DNA of 64,000 nt from Candidatus Bathyarchaeota archaeon (GTDB taxonomy: Archaea > Thermoproteota > Bathyarchaeia > Bathyarchaeales > Bathycorpusculaceae), in the NCBI GenBank assembly GCA_003164295.1, contig PLTA01000061.1:119042-183041 (forward strand), given 5' to 3'. The position numbers and the translations under genes are program-made. Below the pieces are notes generated by a model that saw only the letters and a list, made by a program, of their open reading frames with translations, was not told the origin of the DNA and did no database searches. Positions 25,182 through 34,892 of the stretch are shown here, in pieces. Within the stretch, counting starts at the first letter, position 1. Each line of letters starts with the position of its first letter.

Positions 25182-25876
25182 TAGTGGATTTCAGAATCAG
25201 ATATTCCAGTTTCGCCTATTTGTACATAACAGGTAGATTCCTTCGGGTTTTCTCGAGTTTGTTCAAGAACAGCCATTATAGTTTGAGGATACATCGTAGG
25301 TTTCAGAGCAATTACTGTGTCAGTCCAGAATTTTAAAACCCTGTTTGCAACTGGTGCAACAGTGCCAGTTTGTTCATCAAAAACTGCCCTAACTTGGCTT
25401 GTTATTATAACAGGGATTTTCCGTATTTTTGCCGTTTGAGCTAAAATAGCTAACTGACGATTTAACTCTCGATTTACACTAAATGCTTTTCCCGATGTTT
25501 CAGAGACTTTAGCCCCATACAGCGACGTAAATGTATCAATTATAATTAACCCAAAATTCTTTGCTGTGTACTCTTGAATGCGATCTATAACTGCTGTTTG
25601 CTCCTTGAAATCTTTGGGTTTAATTAAGATAATTTGGTCAGCAATTCGGTCAAATTTTTCTCCCGAAAGCTGAGAAAGCCGCTTAGTCGAAAAAGTGTTA
25701 TCGCAGTCAACAAAAAGAGTTTTATAATTTTGTAATCCACAACTTACAGCGCATTGCATAGCCAGTGTAGTTTTCCCAGTTTCAGGTTCACCATAAATTA
25801 AACTAACCATTTCTGGTGAAATACCTCCGCCAATGTTGCTATCGATGCATCTGCAGCCTGTGCTTATTTTAATCAA
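25181..25876 (-). CDS. radB: RadB recombinase paralog
   Basis: RecA-fold ATPase of 231 aa, the archaeal RadA paralog without the N-terminal helix-hairpin-helix domain. Walker A is GEPETGKTT, Walker B LIIIDTFTSLYG; the later PVIITSQVRAVFDEQTG is the L1/L2 DNA-binding part. RadB binds DNA and RadA and is thought to act as a recombination mediator. TTG start at 25876. It is divergent from the RNase H-fold gene, with only 80 bases between their starts. Confidence 0.9.
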   Translation of the reverse strand: MIKISTGCRCIDSNIGGGISPEMVSLIYGEPETGKTTLAMQCAVSCGLQNYKTLFVDCDNTFSTKRLSQLSGEKFDRIADQIILIKPKDFKEQTAVIDRIQEYTAKNFGLIIIDTFTSLYGAKVSETSGKAFSVNRELNRQLAILAQTAKIRKIPVIITSQVRAVFDEQTGTVAPVANRVLKFWTDTVIALKPTMYPQTIMAVLEQTRENPKESTCYVQIGETGISDSEIH

Positions 25877-25956
25877 AGTTTTTCACGGCAACATTATAAA
25901 CTTGAACCTAGTAATGTTTTTCCACTTAAAACGTTATACTGTTCAGGTTTGATTTA

Positions 25957-26613
25957 GTGAAAGAAAAAGTCGCAGTGGCAACCGTAGAGGGCAAAACATA
26001 CTTTCTAATTCTTAACCAGCTGCGAGAACGAAATATTCCCTTCGTAAGTTTGGTTCCAGGAGACACAGTTAGCGCTGAAGTGAAAGTTGTAATCACTACG
26101 GAAAAAGAAAAACATCTAATAAAACATGAAAAAATCCTCATTTTCTCTGGTGAAAATGACCTGGATATTTTAATTAATGATGCAGAGAAAATGCTTCAAG
26201 GAAAAAAAGATTATGAAAAAGTTGTCGTAGGAATTGACCCAGGAGCTTCAATTGGGTTTGTAGCAATCGCCGACGGCAAAGTCATCGAAGAAAGCAATTG
26301 TTTTAGCACAAAAAATGTAATTGACAACATAAATAAAATAGTAAAAAAAGTTAATTTTTCAGTCACTAGTGTTGTCGTTAAAATTGGGAACGGTGTTCCC
26401 GTCTACAAGGATTTACTTGAAGCCTTAGATGATTCGCTACCTCAAGAAATAAAGCTTCAAGAGGTAAATGAAGCAGGAACCAATAGACCAATAAAAGAGA
26501 ATAAGCGCAGCCGAAGAGTTAGACATATTTCTTCAGCCAAAAAAATCGCTGCAAGAACAGGCACTATTTTTTCAAGAAGGAGGACAACGATTGCAGCAAA
26601 CACTCGAATCTAA
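25957..26613 (+). CDS. Uncharacterised protein with RNase H-like (RuvC-type) core
   Basis: 218 aa, GTG start. Residues 1-70 form an alpha/beta part of unknown type; the core starts near 88 with VVVGIDPGASIGFVAIADGKVIEES, the first beta-hairpin and catalytic-type Asp of the RNase H/RuvC superfamily. A later EVNEAGTNRP and a very basic C-terminus (KRSRRVRHISSAKKIAARTG) follow. The pattern is like RuvC-type resolvases, YqgF or DUF460 proteins, but I cannot name the family. It is divergent from radB and overlaps the Clp1-like gene by 23 bases. Nuclease activity is inference; later acidic residues are not clearly matched. Confidence 0.7.
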   Translation: MKEKVAVATVEGKTYFLILNQLRERNIPFVSLVPGDTVSAEVKVVITTEKEKHLIKHEKILIFSGENDLDILINDAEKMLQGKKDYEKVVVGIDPGASIGFVAIADGKVIEESNCFSTKNVIDNINKIVKKVNFSVTSVVVKIGNGVPVYKDLLEALDDSLPQEIKLQEVNEAGTNRPIKENKRSRRVRHISSAKKIAARTGTIFSRRRTTIAANTRI

Positions 26614-27682
26614 TAATACACTTCTAGTTGATGGTCCCGCATCGGTTCGAGTTGTTTCTGGTAAGGTTGAAGTTTTCGGTGCCTTAGTAAAAGAAGAGAA
26701 ACGAATCGTGGTTCGTGAAGGAAAACGCTTGCCCTTTTTTGTTCGTGAAAAGGCTGTTTTTGAGATTTCATTAGGTGTTAACGCAAGCATTGAAGAAGTT
26801 TCTGGGAGAAGCACTATACCTCAATCATGGAATAAACCGTTAGAAGCAATTTTAAGTTTCTCAAAAAAACCCGTAATCATTTTAATTTTGGGAAAAATTG
26901 ATTCAGGAAAAAGCAGTTACTGCACCTATTTAATAAATAAATTAGTTAACGGTAAATGCACGCTTGCTGTTTTAGATGGCGACTTGGGTCAATCTGATAT
27001 TGGTCCATCTGGAACCTTGGCTTACGCTTTAACTTCGCGGTCACTCACAGAAATGTATGATTTAAAGTTGGAAAATGCATTTTTTGTAGGTGTAACATCC
27101 CCGATAAAAGGGATTGATAGGATAATTGAAGGTTTAAATGAAATAAAGGATCAGATTTTACAGCGCTCAGTTGACTATATATTGATTAACACTGACGGTT
27201 GGGTTACAGGCGAAATTGCTATAAATTATAAAACTGCGTTAATTAAAGAATTAAAGCCCGACGTTATAATTGGTCTGCCACAGAAACATGAACTTGAGCC
27301 TTTAATCGCTAATATTGCAGAATTTCCAATAATTATGGTTGAACCCTCTTCTTCCCTTTGCCCTCGAAGTCCTGAAAAACGCAAAAGCCTACGGGAAATG
27401 ACCTATGTAAGATACCTCAAAAACGCCAAAATACAGAATTATCCAATGAGTCAATTAACAATTGAACCAAAAAAATCTATTCCCAAAAAACAAGAGCCAG
27501 AAAAAGGCCTTCTTGTCGGGCTATACGGTTCAAAAGACAAGTTCTTGGGAATAGGTGTACTGCGAGAAATTAACTCGCTTCGAAAAGCGCTGAAAGTTCA
27601 AACATCCGTTTCGGCTAAGCCTAAGAGGCTTGTTGTTGGAAAGATTTTCTTAAACATGAAATTGCAGGAAATTCAAGATTGA
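26591..27682 (+). CDS. Clp1/GRC3-type polynucleotide 5'-hydroxyl kinase
   Basis: 363 aa. Phosphorylates 5'-OH ends of RNA or DNA, linked to tRNA splicing or RNA repair. Order: N-terminal beta domain (SVRVVSGKVEVFGALVKEE), P-loop LILGKIDSGKSSYCTYL, Walker B-like LAVLDGDLGQSDIGPSGT, LINTDGWVTG (lid or Clasp region), and C-terminal beta domain (GLLVGLYGSKDKFLGIGVL). Typical for archaeal Clp1 homologs. The start lies inside the end of the RNase H-fold gene, so both are cotranscribed. It ends in a 10-base overlap with the convergent XPD gene. Confidence 0.9.
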   Translation: MQQTLESNNTLLVDGPASVRVVSGKVEVFGALVKEEKRIVVREGKRLPFFVREKAVFEISLGVNASIEEVSGRSTIPQSWNKPLEAILSFSKKPVIILILGKIDSGKSSYCTYLINKLVNGKCTLAVLDGDLGQSDIGPSGTLAYALTSRSLTEMYDLKLENAFFVGVTSPIKGIDRIIEGLNEIKDQILQRSVDYILINTDGWVTGEIAINYKTALIKELKPDVIIGLPQKHELEPLIANIAEFPIIMVEPSSSLCPRSPEKRKSLREMTYVRYLKNAKIQNYPMSQLTIEPKKSIPKKQEPEKGLLVGLYGSKDKFLGIGVLREINSLRKALKVQTSVSAKPKRLVVGKIFLNMKLQEIQD

Positions 27683-29607
27683 TTTTTAAAGAAATTGATA
27701 ATTTCATTGGCTAAAACGTTTGTTTCATTTGGCAATGTTTTCATTCCATTTGTTATCCATGAAGGAAGGAAGTTGCGGCAGTAGCTTGTGGAGAATCGGT
27801 AATCTAAAAATATTATGGCTCCTCGATCATCAAGTGTCCTTATAGGTCTGCCTGCTGCTTGAGAAGCCTTTTTCATTGCTGGTAAAATATAACCGTATTC
27901 CCGTCCGAGCCCTGGAAAACGTTTATCATAATATTCAATTTGTGCTTTTACTCTTGGTGTCGGCTCTGCATAAGGAACACCCACCACCAATACAGAATTC
28001 ATTTGGTTGCCTGGAAAATCCACACCCTCCGAAGTTCTTCCACCCTGAACGCCGAGAAACACTCCGCCACCTTTGCCACCATATGCTTTGAAATCTGCCA
28101 CCAATTTCTCGTTTGCTTTAGAAGTCATTCCTCTTCGCTCATGGAAAAGCGGCTTCTGTAAAGAGTGCTCCAAGCCTTCCGCGAGCAAGGCATTTAATAC
28201 ATCAAACGAGGCTGTGAAGATCCCAGTGTTAGTTGGGGTATTTTCTGCAACCTCATTTATTCGCTGTATCATTGTCTGGTACATTGCTGGAGTCCTTTTT
28301 TCCATGGCAGTGGTGACGCCTAAGCAAACCGCAGAAAACACATGTTCTTTTGGAAATGGCGATGGAACAATGCATTTTACAGTGTTTTGCGGCAGCTTTG
28401 TTATTCTTGCGAACGCTTCCAACGGCTGAAGAGTGCCTGACATTATAACGTTAGCATAAGTTGATGAGAAAACGGGTTCCGTAACTTTTGCGGGGTCTAG
28501 GGCAACTATTTGAAGTTTTGCTGTTTTATTTTTTTCTTTATTGAGATAGCGGCTTGCGACATTTATGAATGATTTGTCATCAACGGTGTCAAGAAATTTG
28601 AGCAGAAACTCACTCATCGCATGGACATAGGAGCGTGGATTTTTTCCCTCTGCTAATAAACTCTTCTTAATGGCAGCGCCAGCATCATGTAGGCTCTCAA
28701 AAAATTCCCGAGGATGAGCAACGTTCCCCTGTTTTTGAATAATTTCGATGATTCTATCAGCCGATATTATTTCTTCTCGATAAACGTGATCAGTTAATTT
28801 TTCAACTTCATCTCTAAAAAATTGGGCAAATGCCTCAATATCTTTGTTGCCGAATCTGTTAGCTTCTAACTCTGCCTGCTTCATAACAAAAAGCGATAAA
28901 GAGCTACCTGAGATGTCAACAGCGGTCTCAGGTAAATTATGTGCTTCATCAACGATTAAAATTATTTTTTGCAGTTCTGTTTCCATACCTTTTAGAAAAG
29001 CGTTTCGAATCTGGGGGTCAAAAACATAGAGGTAGCTTAAAGCAACCACTCTAGCGTCTGATAGAGCTGATTTTATTAGCTCATAGGGGCAAATTTCTTT
29101 TTTCCTACAGACTGACAAGATTTCAGACGCCATGTAAGGACGAACCGCGACTTGCTGTTGAAGTTGAATATACTCGTAGGTTCGTTCATCAACATGAGTA
29201 TAGAATGGACATCTACTTTTTGCCTTCAATAACTCACAAACTTCCATCAACGACTTTGAGTCAAAAGCGCCTCTAGCTGCAAAAACGTTAAGACACATTT
29301 CATTGCGTCCTCGAATAGAAACACCTGTAACTGGTTGCTGCCGATGAATAGCTTTTAACTCTTCTATAACGCGGTCATGTTGCCTATGGGTGCGTGCAAC
29401 GTAGAGTATTTTTAAATCTTTCTCCATGGCAACGGGGATGCATGCAGAAAGAGCCGAGATGGTTTTTCCCAGACCGTTGCTGCCTTCAATAAGAACTGAA
29501 CGTTTCTCATGAACAGCATTATACACTGTAGAAATAAACTCGTCTTGGTAGGGGCGCACGTCAGAGTAAGGAAAATACTTTGTAACGGCAGATGGCAGTT
29601 TAATCAT
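27673..29607 (-). CDS. xpd: XPD/Rad3 family DNA helicase
   Basis: 5'-3' superfamily 2 helicase for nucleotide excision repair, 644 aa. Walker A is EGSNGLGKTIS (about 41-51), motif II VDEAHNLPE (DEAH 220-223), and the late GRTSEGVDF and QAAGRPIR are motifs V and VI. Five Cys lie between motifs Ia and II (105, 124, 133, 167, 173); four of them should hold the 4Fe-4S cluster, the fifth is extra. Its start overlaps the end of nth by eight bases, making a repair operon nth-xpd. Confidence 0.94.
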   Translation of the reverse strand: MIKLPSAVTKYFPYSDVRPYQDEFISTVYNAVHEKRSVLIEGSNGLGKTISALSACIPVAMEKDLKILYVARTHRQHDRVIEELKAIHRQQPVTGVSIRGRNEMCLNVFAARGAFDSKSLMEVCELLKAKSRCPFYTHVDERTYEYIQLQQQVAVRPYMASEILSVCRKKEICPYELIKSALSDARVVALSYLYVFDPQIRNAFLKGMETELQKIILIVDEAHNLPETAVDISGSSLSLFVMKQAELEANRFGNKDIEAFAQFFRDEVEKLTDHVYREEIISADRIIEIIQKQGNVAHPREFFESLHDAGAAIKKSLLAEGKNPRSYVHAMSEFLLKFLDTVDDKSFINVASRYLNKEKNKTAKLQIVALDPAKVTEPVFSSTYANVIMSGTLQPLEAFARITKLPQNTVKCIVPSPFPKEHVFSAVCLGVTTAMEKRTPAMYQTMIQRINEVAENTPTNTGIFTASFDVLNALLAEGLEHSLQKPLFHERRGMTSKANEKLVADFKAYGGKGGGVFLGVQGGRTSEGVDFPGNQMNSVLVVGVPYAEPTPRVKAQIEYYDKRFPGLGREYGYILPAMKKASQAAGRPIRTLDDRGAIIFLDYRFSTSYCRNFLPSWITNGMKTLPNETNVLANEIINFFKNQS

Positions 29608-30274
29608 TTTTATTCCCCAAACATTTTGATGGACAATAATTATTCAATGGACATTCCATGCAAAGAGGATGAATAGCCTTGCAGTATTTTCTGCCATGCG
29701 CAATCAAAAGTAAATGAACATTCAAGTAATCTTTTTGATTAAAAAGCCTCTGAAGGCTCAAACGTACAGCTTCATATTCGCCATTTGCAGGTGCCAGACC
29801 AAGCCGCTTTGCCACACGGTTCACATGCGTATCAACCGGAATGGTAGGTTGATTTGCCGAGAAAAGCAAAACGACATCAGCTGTTTTTGGGCCAATTCCA
29901 GGCATTTCCATAAGTACTTTTCTAGATTCATCTAACGGCAAAGATAGGATGGAATTTAGTGAACCGCAATATTTTTCGAGAATAATTTTTGACACATTTT
30001 TTATGGTTTGAGCTTTGTTTTTGTAAAGTCCACCAACATGAAGGCAAGCTTCAATCTTGTACGTTTCAGCTGTTGAAAGTGTTTGAGGTGTAATTTCAAA
30101 TTGCTTTGAGAGATTTTCGAAGGCTCTCTGGGTGTTTGTGTCAGCGGTGTTTTGTGAAATAATTGTTACAATTAAAGTTTCAAATGGGTCACTTTTCGGT
30201 TTAACCAATTTTGGCGTGGCTAAGCGGTTCTTTAAAATTTTCAAGATCATTCCAGAGTTAATTTCAGCTGTCAC
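29600..30274 (-). CDS. nth: Endonuclease III
   Basis: Base-excision DNA glycosylase/AP lyase, 224 aa. Helix-hairpin-helix LMEMPGIGPKTADVVLLF holds the catalytic Lys, VDTHVNRVAKRLGL the catalytic Asp. The C-terminal 4Fe-4S site is C-x6-C-x2-C-x5-C (CKAIHPLCMECPLNNYC). Standard length and motif set, so active. First gene of the operon with xpd. It removes oxidised pyrimidines, consistent with the neighbouring repair genes. Confidence 0.95.
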   Translation of the reverse strand: MTAEINSGMILKILKNRLATPKLVKPKSDPFETLIVTIISQNTADTNTQRAFENLSKQFEITPQTLSTAETYKIEACLHVGGLYKNKAQTIKNVSKIILEKYCGSLNSILSLPLDESRKVLMEMPGIGPKTADVVLLFSANQPTIPVDTHVNRVAKRLGLAPANGEYEAVRLSLQRLFNQKDYLNVHLLLIAHGRKYCKAIHPLCMECPLNNYCPSKCLGNKND

Positions 30275-30498
30275 TTTTGCCTTCGCCCACTAGGAAAATA
30301 TTGACAAAGTATTGATGTACCAAGCTATAAATATCATCTATGAACAGAAAAGCTGATTTCAAAGGGTTATAACGTGAAAATAGACAAATTATTCTTGTAG
30401 CATTTGGAAACGAAATGTATTGGTGAGAGGAAAGGTTTTTAGTGTGGTTATTATATGAGACTGTGAAAAGTGTATAGTGGTAAAGTGAGGTTAAAATT

Positions 30499-31227
30499 AT
30501 GTCAGTGTTTGCAGCCCCCGGAGCTTATGACCGTGCAATAACAGTTTTCTCACCTGATGGAAGGCTTTTCCAAGTAGAATATGCCATGGAGTTAGTGAAT
30601 CGTGGAGCCACCATTATAGGTATCCAATCTCCAGAAGGTTTAGTGCTTGGTTCAGAAGAGAACATAGAAGTTCTCGAAGAAGCAGGTTACTCATGGAAAA
30701 TTTTCAGGGTAGACGACCATATTGGCGCGGCAATAGTTGGTTTAAGTTCAGACGCCCGAATACTTATCGATCAAGCAAGAATATACGCTCAAAGTAACAA
30801 GCTAACTTACGATGAACCCATTGATGTAGAAGTTGTAACAAAACGCATATGCGACATCCAGCAAATGTATACACAACATGCTGGTGTACGCCCCTTCGGT
30901 GTTTCAATAATTTTCGGAGGAGTTGACAAAACAGGAACTCGCGTTTTCGGTACACATCCAAGCGGAACCTACAGAGGATACAAAGCTACAGCTTTAGGCG
31001 CAGGAAGAGAAACCGTTCTTTCGATTCTAAAAGAAGATTACAATGAAAATTTGACCCTTGAAAAAAGCATAAAGCTTACAGTAAAATGCTTGATAAAAGC
31101 TCTAGAAGCAAGACAATTGCCGCCAAGAATAAAAATTGCAGTCATACCTGTAGCAACAAAGAAACTAGAAATGTTAAGTGACGAAACCTTAGAAGGCTAC
31201 ATTAGAGAGCTGGGTTCAAGCAAGTGA
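30499..31227 (+). CDS. psmA: Proteasome subunit alpha
   Basis: Structural alpha subunit of the 20S proteasome (outer rings, gate). 242 aa. The N-terminal signature [20 protein letters not shown] is complete, including the gating Tyr-Asp-Arg. As in other alpha subunits no catalytic Thr is present. It opens a long operon with SBDS, exosome and L37Ae genes, the order conserved widely in archaea. No beta subunit gene is in this window. Confidence 0.97.
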   Translation: MSVFAAPGAYDRAITVFSPDGRLFQVEYAMELVNRGATIIGIQSPEGLVLGSEENIEVLEEAGYSWKIFRVDDHIGAAIVGLSSDARILIDQARIYAQSNKLTYDEPIDVEVVTKRICDIQQMYTQHAGVRPFGVSIIFGGVDKTGTRVFGTHPSGTYRGYKATALGAGRETVLSILKEDYNENLTLEKSIKLTVKCLIKALEARQLPPRIKIAVIPVATKKLEMLSDETLEGYIRELGSSK

Positions 31228-31234
31228 AAACTCG

Positions 31235-31924
31235 ATGAGTGAAAAGTTCACCGTCGCACGCCTAACAAAAGAAAACGAGCACTTCGAAATTCTAGTAAAA
31301 CCTCAAAAGGCTCTTGATTACCGAAACGGCAAAATCTCGGGAATTACCGAAGTTTTAGCCGCAGAAATAATTTTTTCTGACGCAAATAAAGGTACAAAAG
31401 TTTCCGAGGAAGCAATGCATAAAGCCTTTGGAACAACTGACCCTTTAAAAATTGCTGATTTGATACTGAAAAAGGGTACGCTTCAACTTACCACTGAACA
31501 AAGACGCAAAATGGTTGAAGACAAAAGAAGACAAATAATTGACTTTATTTCAAGACAAGCAGTTGACCCGAAAACAAATCTGCCTCATCCTCCACTGCGA
31601 ATCGAAAATGCGATGGAACAAATTCGTTACCCAATTGATCCCTATAAACCAGTAGAAGAACAAGCAAAAGACATAGTTAAGTTGCTACGCCCAATTTTAC
31701 CGCTAAAAATAGAGCAAGTGACAGTTGCGGTGAAAATTCCTTCTCAATACTCTGCAAGAGCTTACGGAACAGTTAAAACTTTGGGCACTATTAAACGTGA
31801 AGAATGGCGTGGAGATGGCTCATGGTATGGCGAAATAGAATTGCCAGCTGGATCATACGCCTCGTTGCTAAACAAACTTGGCGACGCAACTAAAGGAAAC
31901 GGAGAAGCAAAAATAATCTCTTAA
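31235..31924 (+). CDS. Ribosome maturation protein SBDS (Sdo1)
   Basis: 229-aa archaeal SBDS homolog that helps release the anti-association factor from the 50S subunit. Three domains: N-terminal FYSH domain ([19 protein letters not shown] ... [18 protein letters not shown]), a helical middle ([30 protein letters not shown] with the conserved [11 protein letters not shown]), and a C-terminal ferredoxin-like domain ([23 protein letters not shown]). Seven bases after psmA; followed by the exosome genes as in most archaea. Confidence 0.96.
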   Translation: MSEKFTVARLTKENEHFEILVKPQKALDYRNGKISGITEVLAAEIIFSDANKGTKVSEEAMHKAFGTTDPLKIADLILKKGTLQLTTEQRRKMVEDKRRQIIDFISRQAVDPKTNLPHPPLRIENAMEQIRYPIDPYKPVEEQAKDIVKLLRPILPLKIEQVTVAVKIPSQYSARAYGTVKTLGTIKREEWRGDGSWYGEIELPAGSYASLLNKLGDATKGNGEAKIIS

Positions 31925-31948
31925 AAATAAAATTGGATGGTGAAATTT

Positions 31949-32659
31949 ATGCCAATATTCTTTGAAAAGAAACAGCTTGTAACGCCGGGAGAAATGCTTG
32001 CTGAAGGCGATTATTTACCTGGCGAAAACACGTACGTGGAACAAAACAAAATTTACGCCTCAAGAATTGGGCTTGTAGATACCGATAATAAAAAAGTAAA
32101 CGTTGTTGCACTTCGGGCGTTTTATGTGCCCAAGTTGGGTGACATAATTATAGGAACTGTCTTAGAAGTAGGATTTAACGGTTGGACAGTTGATATTAAA
32201 GCACCCTACACAGCACTCCTACGTGCATCAGACGTTTTAAGCAGACCCTTCAAGCCTCAAAACGATGAGTTATCTTCAGTACTTAATGCAGGCGACTTAA
32301 TTGTTGCAAAAATCGCTTCATATGACAGAGCACACGACCCACAACTTACCGTCGGAGAACCAGGATTAGGAAAAATCACTCGTGGACAAATCCTTCATGT
32401 CACACCTACAAAGATTCCCCGCATAATCGGCAGAAAAGGCTCAATGATATCTATGATAAAACAGGAAACCAATTGCCAAATCATTTTGGGATTAAACGGT
32501 ATGGTCTTGGTTACTGGAAAAACAGTTGAAGAAGAAGAACTTGCCATAACTGCAATTAAAAAGATTGAAGATGAATCCCACACAAGTGGCCTAACAGACC
32601 GCATAACACAGTTACTTAAAGAAAGTAAAGTTAAAGTGGAGGAAAACAAGATTGAATGA
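31949..32659 (+). CDS. rrp4: Exosome subunit Rrp4
   Basis: RNA-binding cap subunit of the archaeal exosome. From the ATG at 31949 it has 236 aa: N-terminal beta domain ([19 protein letters not shown]), S1 domain ([20 protein letters not shown]) and KH domain ([20 protein letters not shown]) with the GxxG-type loop. I prefer this ATG to the one at 31937 because GGATGGTGA at 31935-31943 then serves as its ribosome-binding site. It overlaps rrp41 by eight bases. Confidence 0.94.
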   Translation: MPIFFEKKQLVTPGEMLAEGDYLPGENTYVEQNKIYASRIGLVDTDNKKVNVVALRAFYVPKLGDIIIGTVLEVGFNGWTVDIKAPYTALLRASDVLSRPFKPQNDELSSVLNAGDLIVAKIASYDRAHDPQLTVGEPGLGKITRGQILHVTPTKIPRIIGRKGSMISMIKQETNCQIILGLNGMVLVTGKTVEEEELAITAIKKIEDESHTSGLTDRITQLLKESKVKVEENKIE

Positions 32660-33389
32660 AAAACCAGATAAATTAATTGATAAAAAAGGCATTCGATTAG
32701 ACGGCAGAAAAGCCGATGAACTTCGACCAGTCAAATTGCAAGTTGGCGTTTTACCAAACGCAGATGGATCGGCCTACATCGAACATGGCAAAAACAAGAT
32801 TTTAGCCGCAGCATTCGGTCCAAGAGAAATGCATCCCAAACATCTGTCTCAACCAGACAAAATGGTTCTGCGATGCCGCTACCACATGGCTCCCTTTTCA
32901 GTGCAGGAACGCAAATCGCCCGCACCTTCCAGAAGAGAAGTTGAGCTTTCAAAAGTCATAAAAGAATGTTTAGAACCAGCATTGTTCCTTGACCTTTATC
33001 CGCGAACAGGCGTTGATCTATACATTGAAATACTTCAAGCTGACGGGGGAACACGATGTGCAAGCATTACTGCCGCCGCACTAGCACTTGCTGATGCTGG
33101 AGTTCCAATGCGTGATTTAGTTGTTGGTTGTGCTGCAGGAAAAATCGACGACACAGTTGTTTTAGACTTATATGATGCCGAAGACAAACTTGGCGCAGCT
33201 GATGTTCCAGTAGCTTACATGCCAAGCTTAAACGCAGTTACTTTACTTCAGATGGATGGAATACTTACGACAGATGAATTTGAGAAAGCAATGAACATGG
33301 CAATTGACGGATGCAAAAAAATCTATGAAATGCAAAAAGAAGCATTAAAAACTAAATATATGGTAGTAAAAGCGGAGGGCGAAGAATAA
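32652..33389 (+). CDS. rrp41: Exosome subunit Rrp41 (catalytic RNase PH-type)
   Basis: Phosphorolytic 3'-5' exoribonuclease and tailing subunit, 245 aa, TTG start. RNase PH fold: [41 protein letters not shown] (RNA- and phosphate-binding Arg), [19 protein letters not shown] (phosphate site) and [13 protein letters not shown], which carries the catalytic Asp. Six-membered ring with Rrp42, capped by Rrp4. The start overlaps rrp4 and the stop overlaps the rrp42 ATG by one base. Confidence 0.96.
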   Translation: MNEKPDKLIDKKGIRLDGRKADELRPVKLQVGVLPNADGSAYIEHGKNKILAAAFGPREMHPKHLSQPDKMVLRCRYHMAPFSVQERKSPAPSRREVELSKVIKECLEPALFLDLYPRTGVDLYIEILQADGGTRCASITAAALALADAGVPMRDLVVGCAAGKIDDTVVLDLYDAEDKLGAADVPVAYMPSLNAVTLLQMDGILTTDEFEKAMNMAIDGCKKIYEMQKEALKTKYMVVKAEGEE

Positions 33390-34180
33390 TGTCATCACTT
33401 ATTACTCGAGTTAAACAAAAACAGATTGAACAACTTATCGAGAAAGGAAAACGCCTGGACCAAAGAGGTTTACATGAACAAAGGCCAGTGAAAATTGAAC
33501 TTGGCTTAATTGAACGGGCTGAAGGTTCCGCTAGAGTATTCCTTGGCAACACACAAGTTCTCTGTGGAGTAAAAGTTGAAACAGGAGAACCTTTCCCCGA
33601 CACACCTAACGACGGAGTATTAACCGTTAACGCTGAACTTGTTCCCTTAGCTTCACCGAATTTTGAGCCAGGACCACCAAACGAAGACTCTGTTGAATTA
33701 GCAAGAGTTGTGGACAGAGGAATACGTGAATCACACGCTATTGACACCGAAAAGCTATGCATTGAACCAGGCAAGAAAGTCTTTGTTGTCTTTGTCGATG
33801 TCTATGTATTGAATCACGATGGAAACCTAATTGATGCCTCCGCTTTAGCCGCAATGTCTGCTTTAACGAACACAAAAATGCCTAACTACGAAATCAAAGA
33901 CGGCGAAATAAAAATTAAACAAGGATACACACCTTTACCAATGAAAAGCCACCCAGTAACCGTTACCATGGGAAAAATTAGCAACACACTCATAGTTGAC
34001 CCCTGGATTGAAGAAGAGCAAGTCATGGACTCAAGAATATCAATGGCAATTAACGACGATAACGACATTTGTGCCATTCAGAAAGGCGGCTCCGGCTATT
34101 TCACACCACAACAGATTTTAGAAGCATCAAAGATTGCTCAAGAGAAATCTGCGGAAATACGCAAAAAACTTAATTGGTGA
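33389..34180 (+). CDS. rrp42: Exosome subunit Rrp42
   Basis: Non-catalytic RNase PH-type ring subunit, 263 aa. Typical start KGKRLDQRGLHEQRPVKIELG, then GSARVFLGNTQVLCGVKVE, VPLASPNFEPGPPNEDSVELARVVDRGIRES and VYVLNHDGNLIDASALAAMSAL. The catalytic Asp region of Rrp41 is replaced, as in all Rrp42. Needed for an active ring. Translationally coupled on both sides: shares one base with rrp41 stop and four bases (GTGA) with rpl37ae. Confidence 0.96.
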   Translation: MSSLITRVKQKQIEQLIEKGKRLDQRGLHEQRPVKIELGLIERAEGSARVFLGNTQVLCGVKVETGEPFPDTPNDGVLTVNAELVPLASPNFEPGPPNEDSVELARVVDRGIRESHAIDTEKLCIEPGKKVFVVFVDVYVLNHDGNLIDASALAAMSALTNTKMPNYEIKDGEIKIKQGYTPLPMKSHPVTVTMGKISNTLIVDPWIEEEQVMDSRISMAINDDNDICAIQKGGSGYFTPQQILEASKIAQEKSAEIRKKLNW

Positions 34181-34521
34181 CAAAAGTGCCAAAAACAAAG
34201 AAAGTAGGTCCAACTCGAGGTTTCGGACCACGTTACGGTGCCACAGTTAGAAAACGCTATATAAAAGTAATAACTGAACTCAAAAAACCGCACAAATGCC
34301 CAAACTGCGGCTTCGTACGAGTAAAACGGGAAAGCGTCGGTATCTGGAAATGTAGCAAATGCAGCCACACCTTCGCAGGTGGAGCATATACTCCAGTAAC
34401 AAAACTCGGTATAATTGCAAGGCGAGCAGCTAAAGGCTTACCAGTAGACGAAGCTACAAAAGAAGCAGAAAAAGCTGAAGCTGAAACCGTAGAATCGGCA
34501 ACTGAAGAAGAAACTCAATAA
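34177..34521 (+). CDS. rpl37ae: Ribosomal protein L37Ae (eL43)
   Basis: Large-subunit zinc protein, 114 aa from the GTG at 34177. The core GFGPRYGATVRKRYIKV and the zinc ribbon C-x2-C...C-x2-C (HKCPNCGF, WKCSKCSHTFAGGAYTP) are standard. The C-terminus has an unusual 25-residue Glu/Ala/Thr-rich acidic extension after the conserved RRAAKG. The start overlaps the rrp42 stop in GTGA; TTG one codon earlier is possible. A T-rich tract follows. Confidence 0.94.
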   Translation: MTKVPKTKKVGPTRGFGPRYGATVRKRYIKVITELKKPHKCPNCGFVRVKRESVGIWKCSKCSHTFAGGAYTPVTKLGIIARRAAKGLPVDEATKEAEKAEAETVESATEEETQ

Positions 34522-34548
34522 GCTTCTTTCTTTTATTTTCTTTTTGTT
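34522..34548 (+). terminator. T-rich tract after the exosome/L37Ae operon
   Basis: Repeated TTTCTTTT-type runs directly after the stop, a likely oligo-T terminator. Confidence 0.4.
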
Positions 34549-34602
34549 TAATTATAGATTTCATTTATTACTTTGAACTTCTGTTTAGCATTTGGATGTT
34601 TT

Positions 34603-34884
34603 ATGGCGATTAAAGCAAAGGCTATGGTTCGATTAAAGTTTCAATCAGACAAAGAATTAGCAACTCTTCTTGAAGCTTTAACACCAGAAACCAACACTTT
34701 GGCAACTAGGCGAGCCAATGTAAAATTGGAGCCAGATGGAGTATTTCTAGTTTTAACGGTTATAGCTGAGGACACAGTTGCCCTACGTTCAACGTTGAAT
34801 GCTTATTTGCGTTGGATAAATTCAACTATTAACGTTATAGATATAGTTAAGCAACGCTTAATCTGCCACGACGAAATCAGGTAA
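34603..34884 (+). CDS. pcc1: KEOPS complex subunit Pcc1
   Basis: Small dimerisation subunit of the KEOPS complex, which makes t6A37 on ANN-decoding tRNAs. 93 aa from the ATG at 34603, with GGATG before it; upstream codons back to 34573 are not part of the family. Pattern: AMVRLKFQSDKELATLLEALTPETNT, ARRANVKLEPDGVFLVLTVIAEDTVALRSTLNAYLRWI, the usual strand-helix-strand-strand-helix of Pcc1. Located behind rpl37ae, a frequent place in archaea. Confidence 0.88.
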   Translation: MAIKAKAMVRLKFQSDKELATLLEALTPETNTLATRRANVKLEPDGVFLVLTVIAEDTVALRSTLNAYLRWINSTINVIDIVKQRLICHDEIR

Positions 34885-34892
34885 ATCAATTT

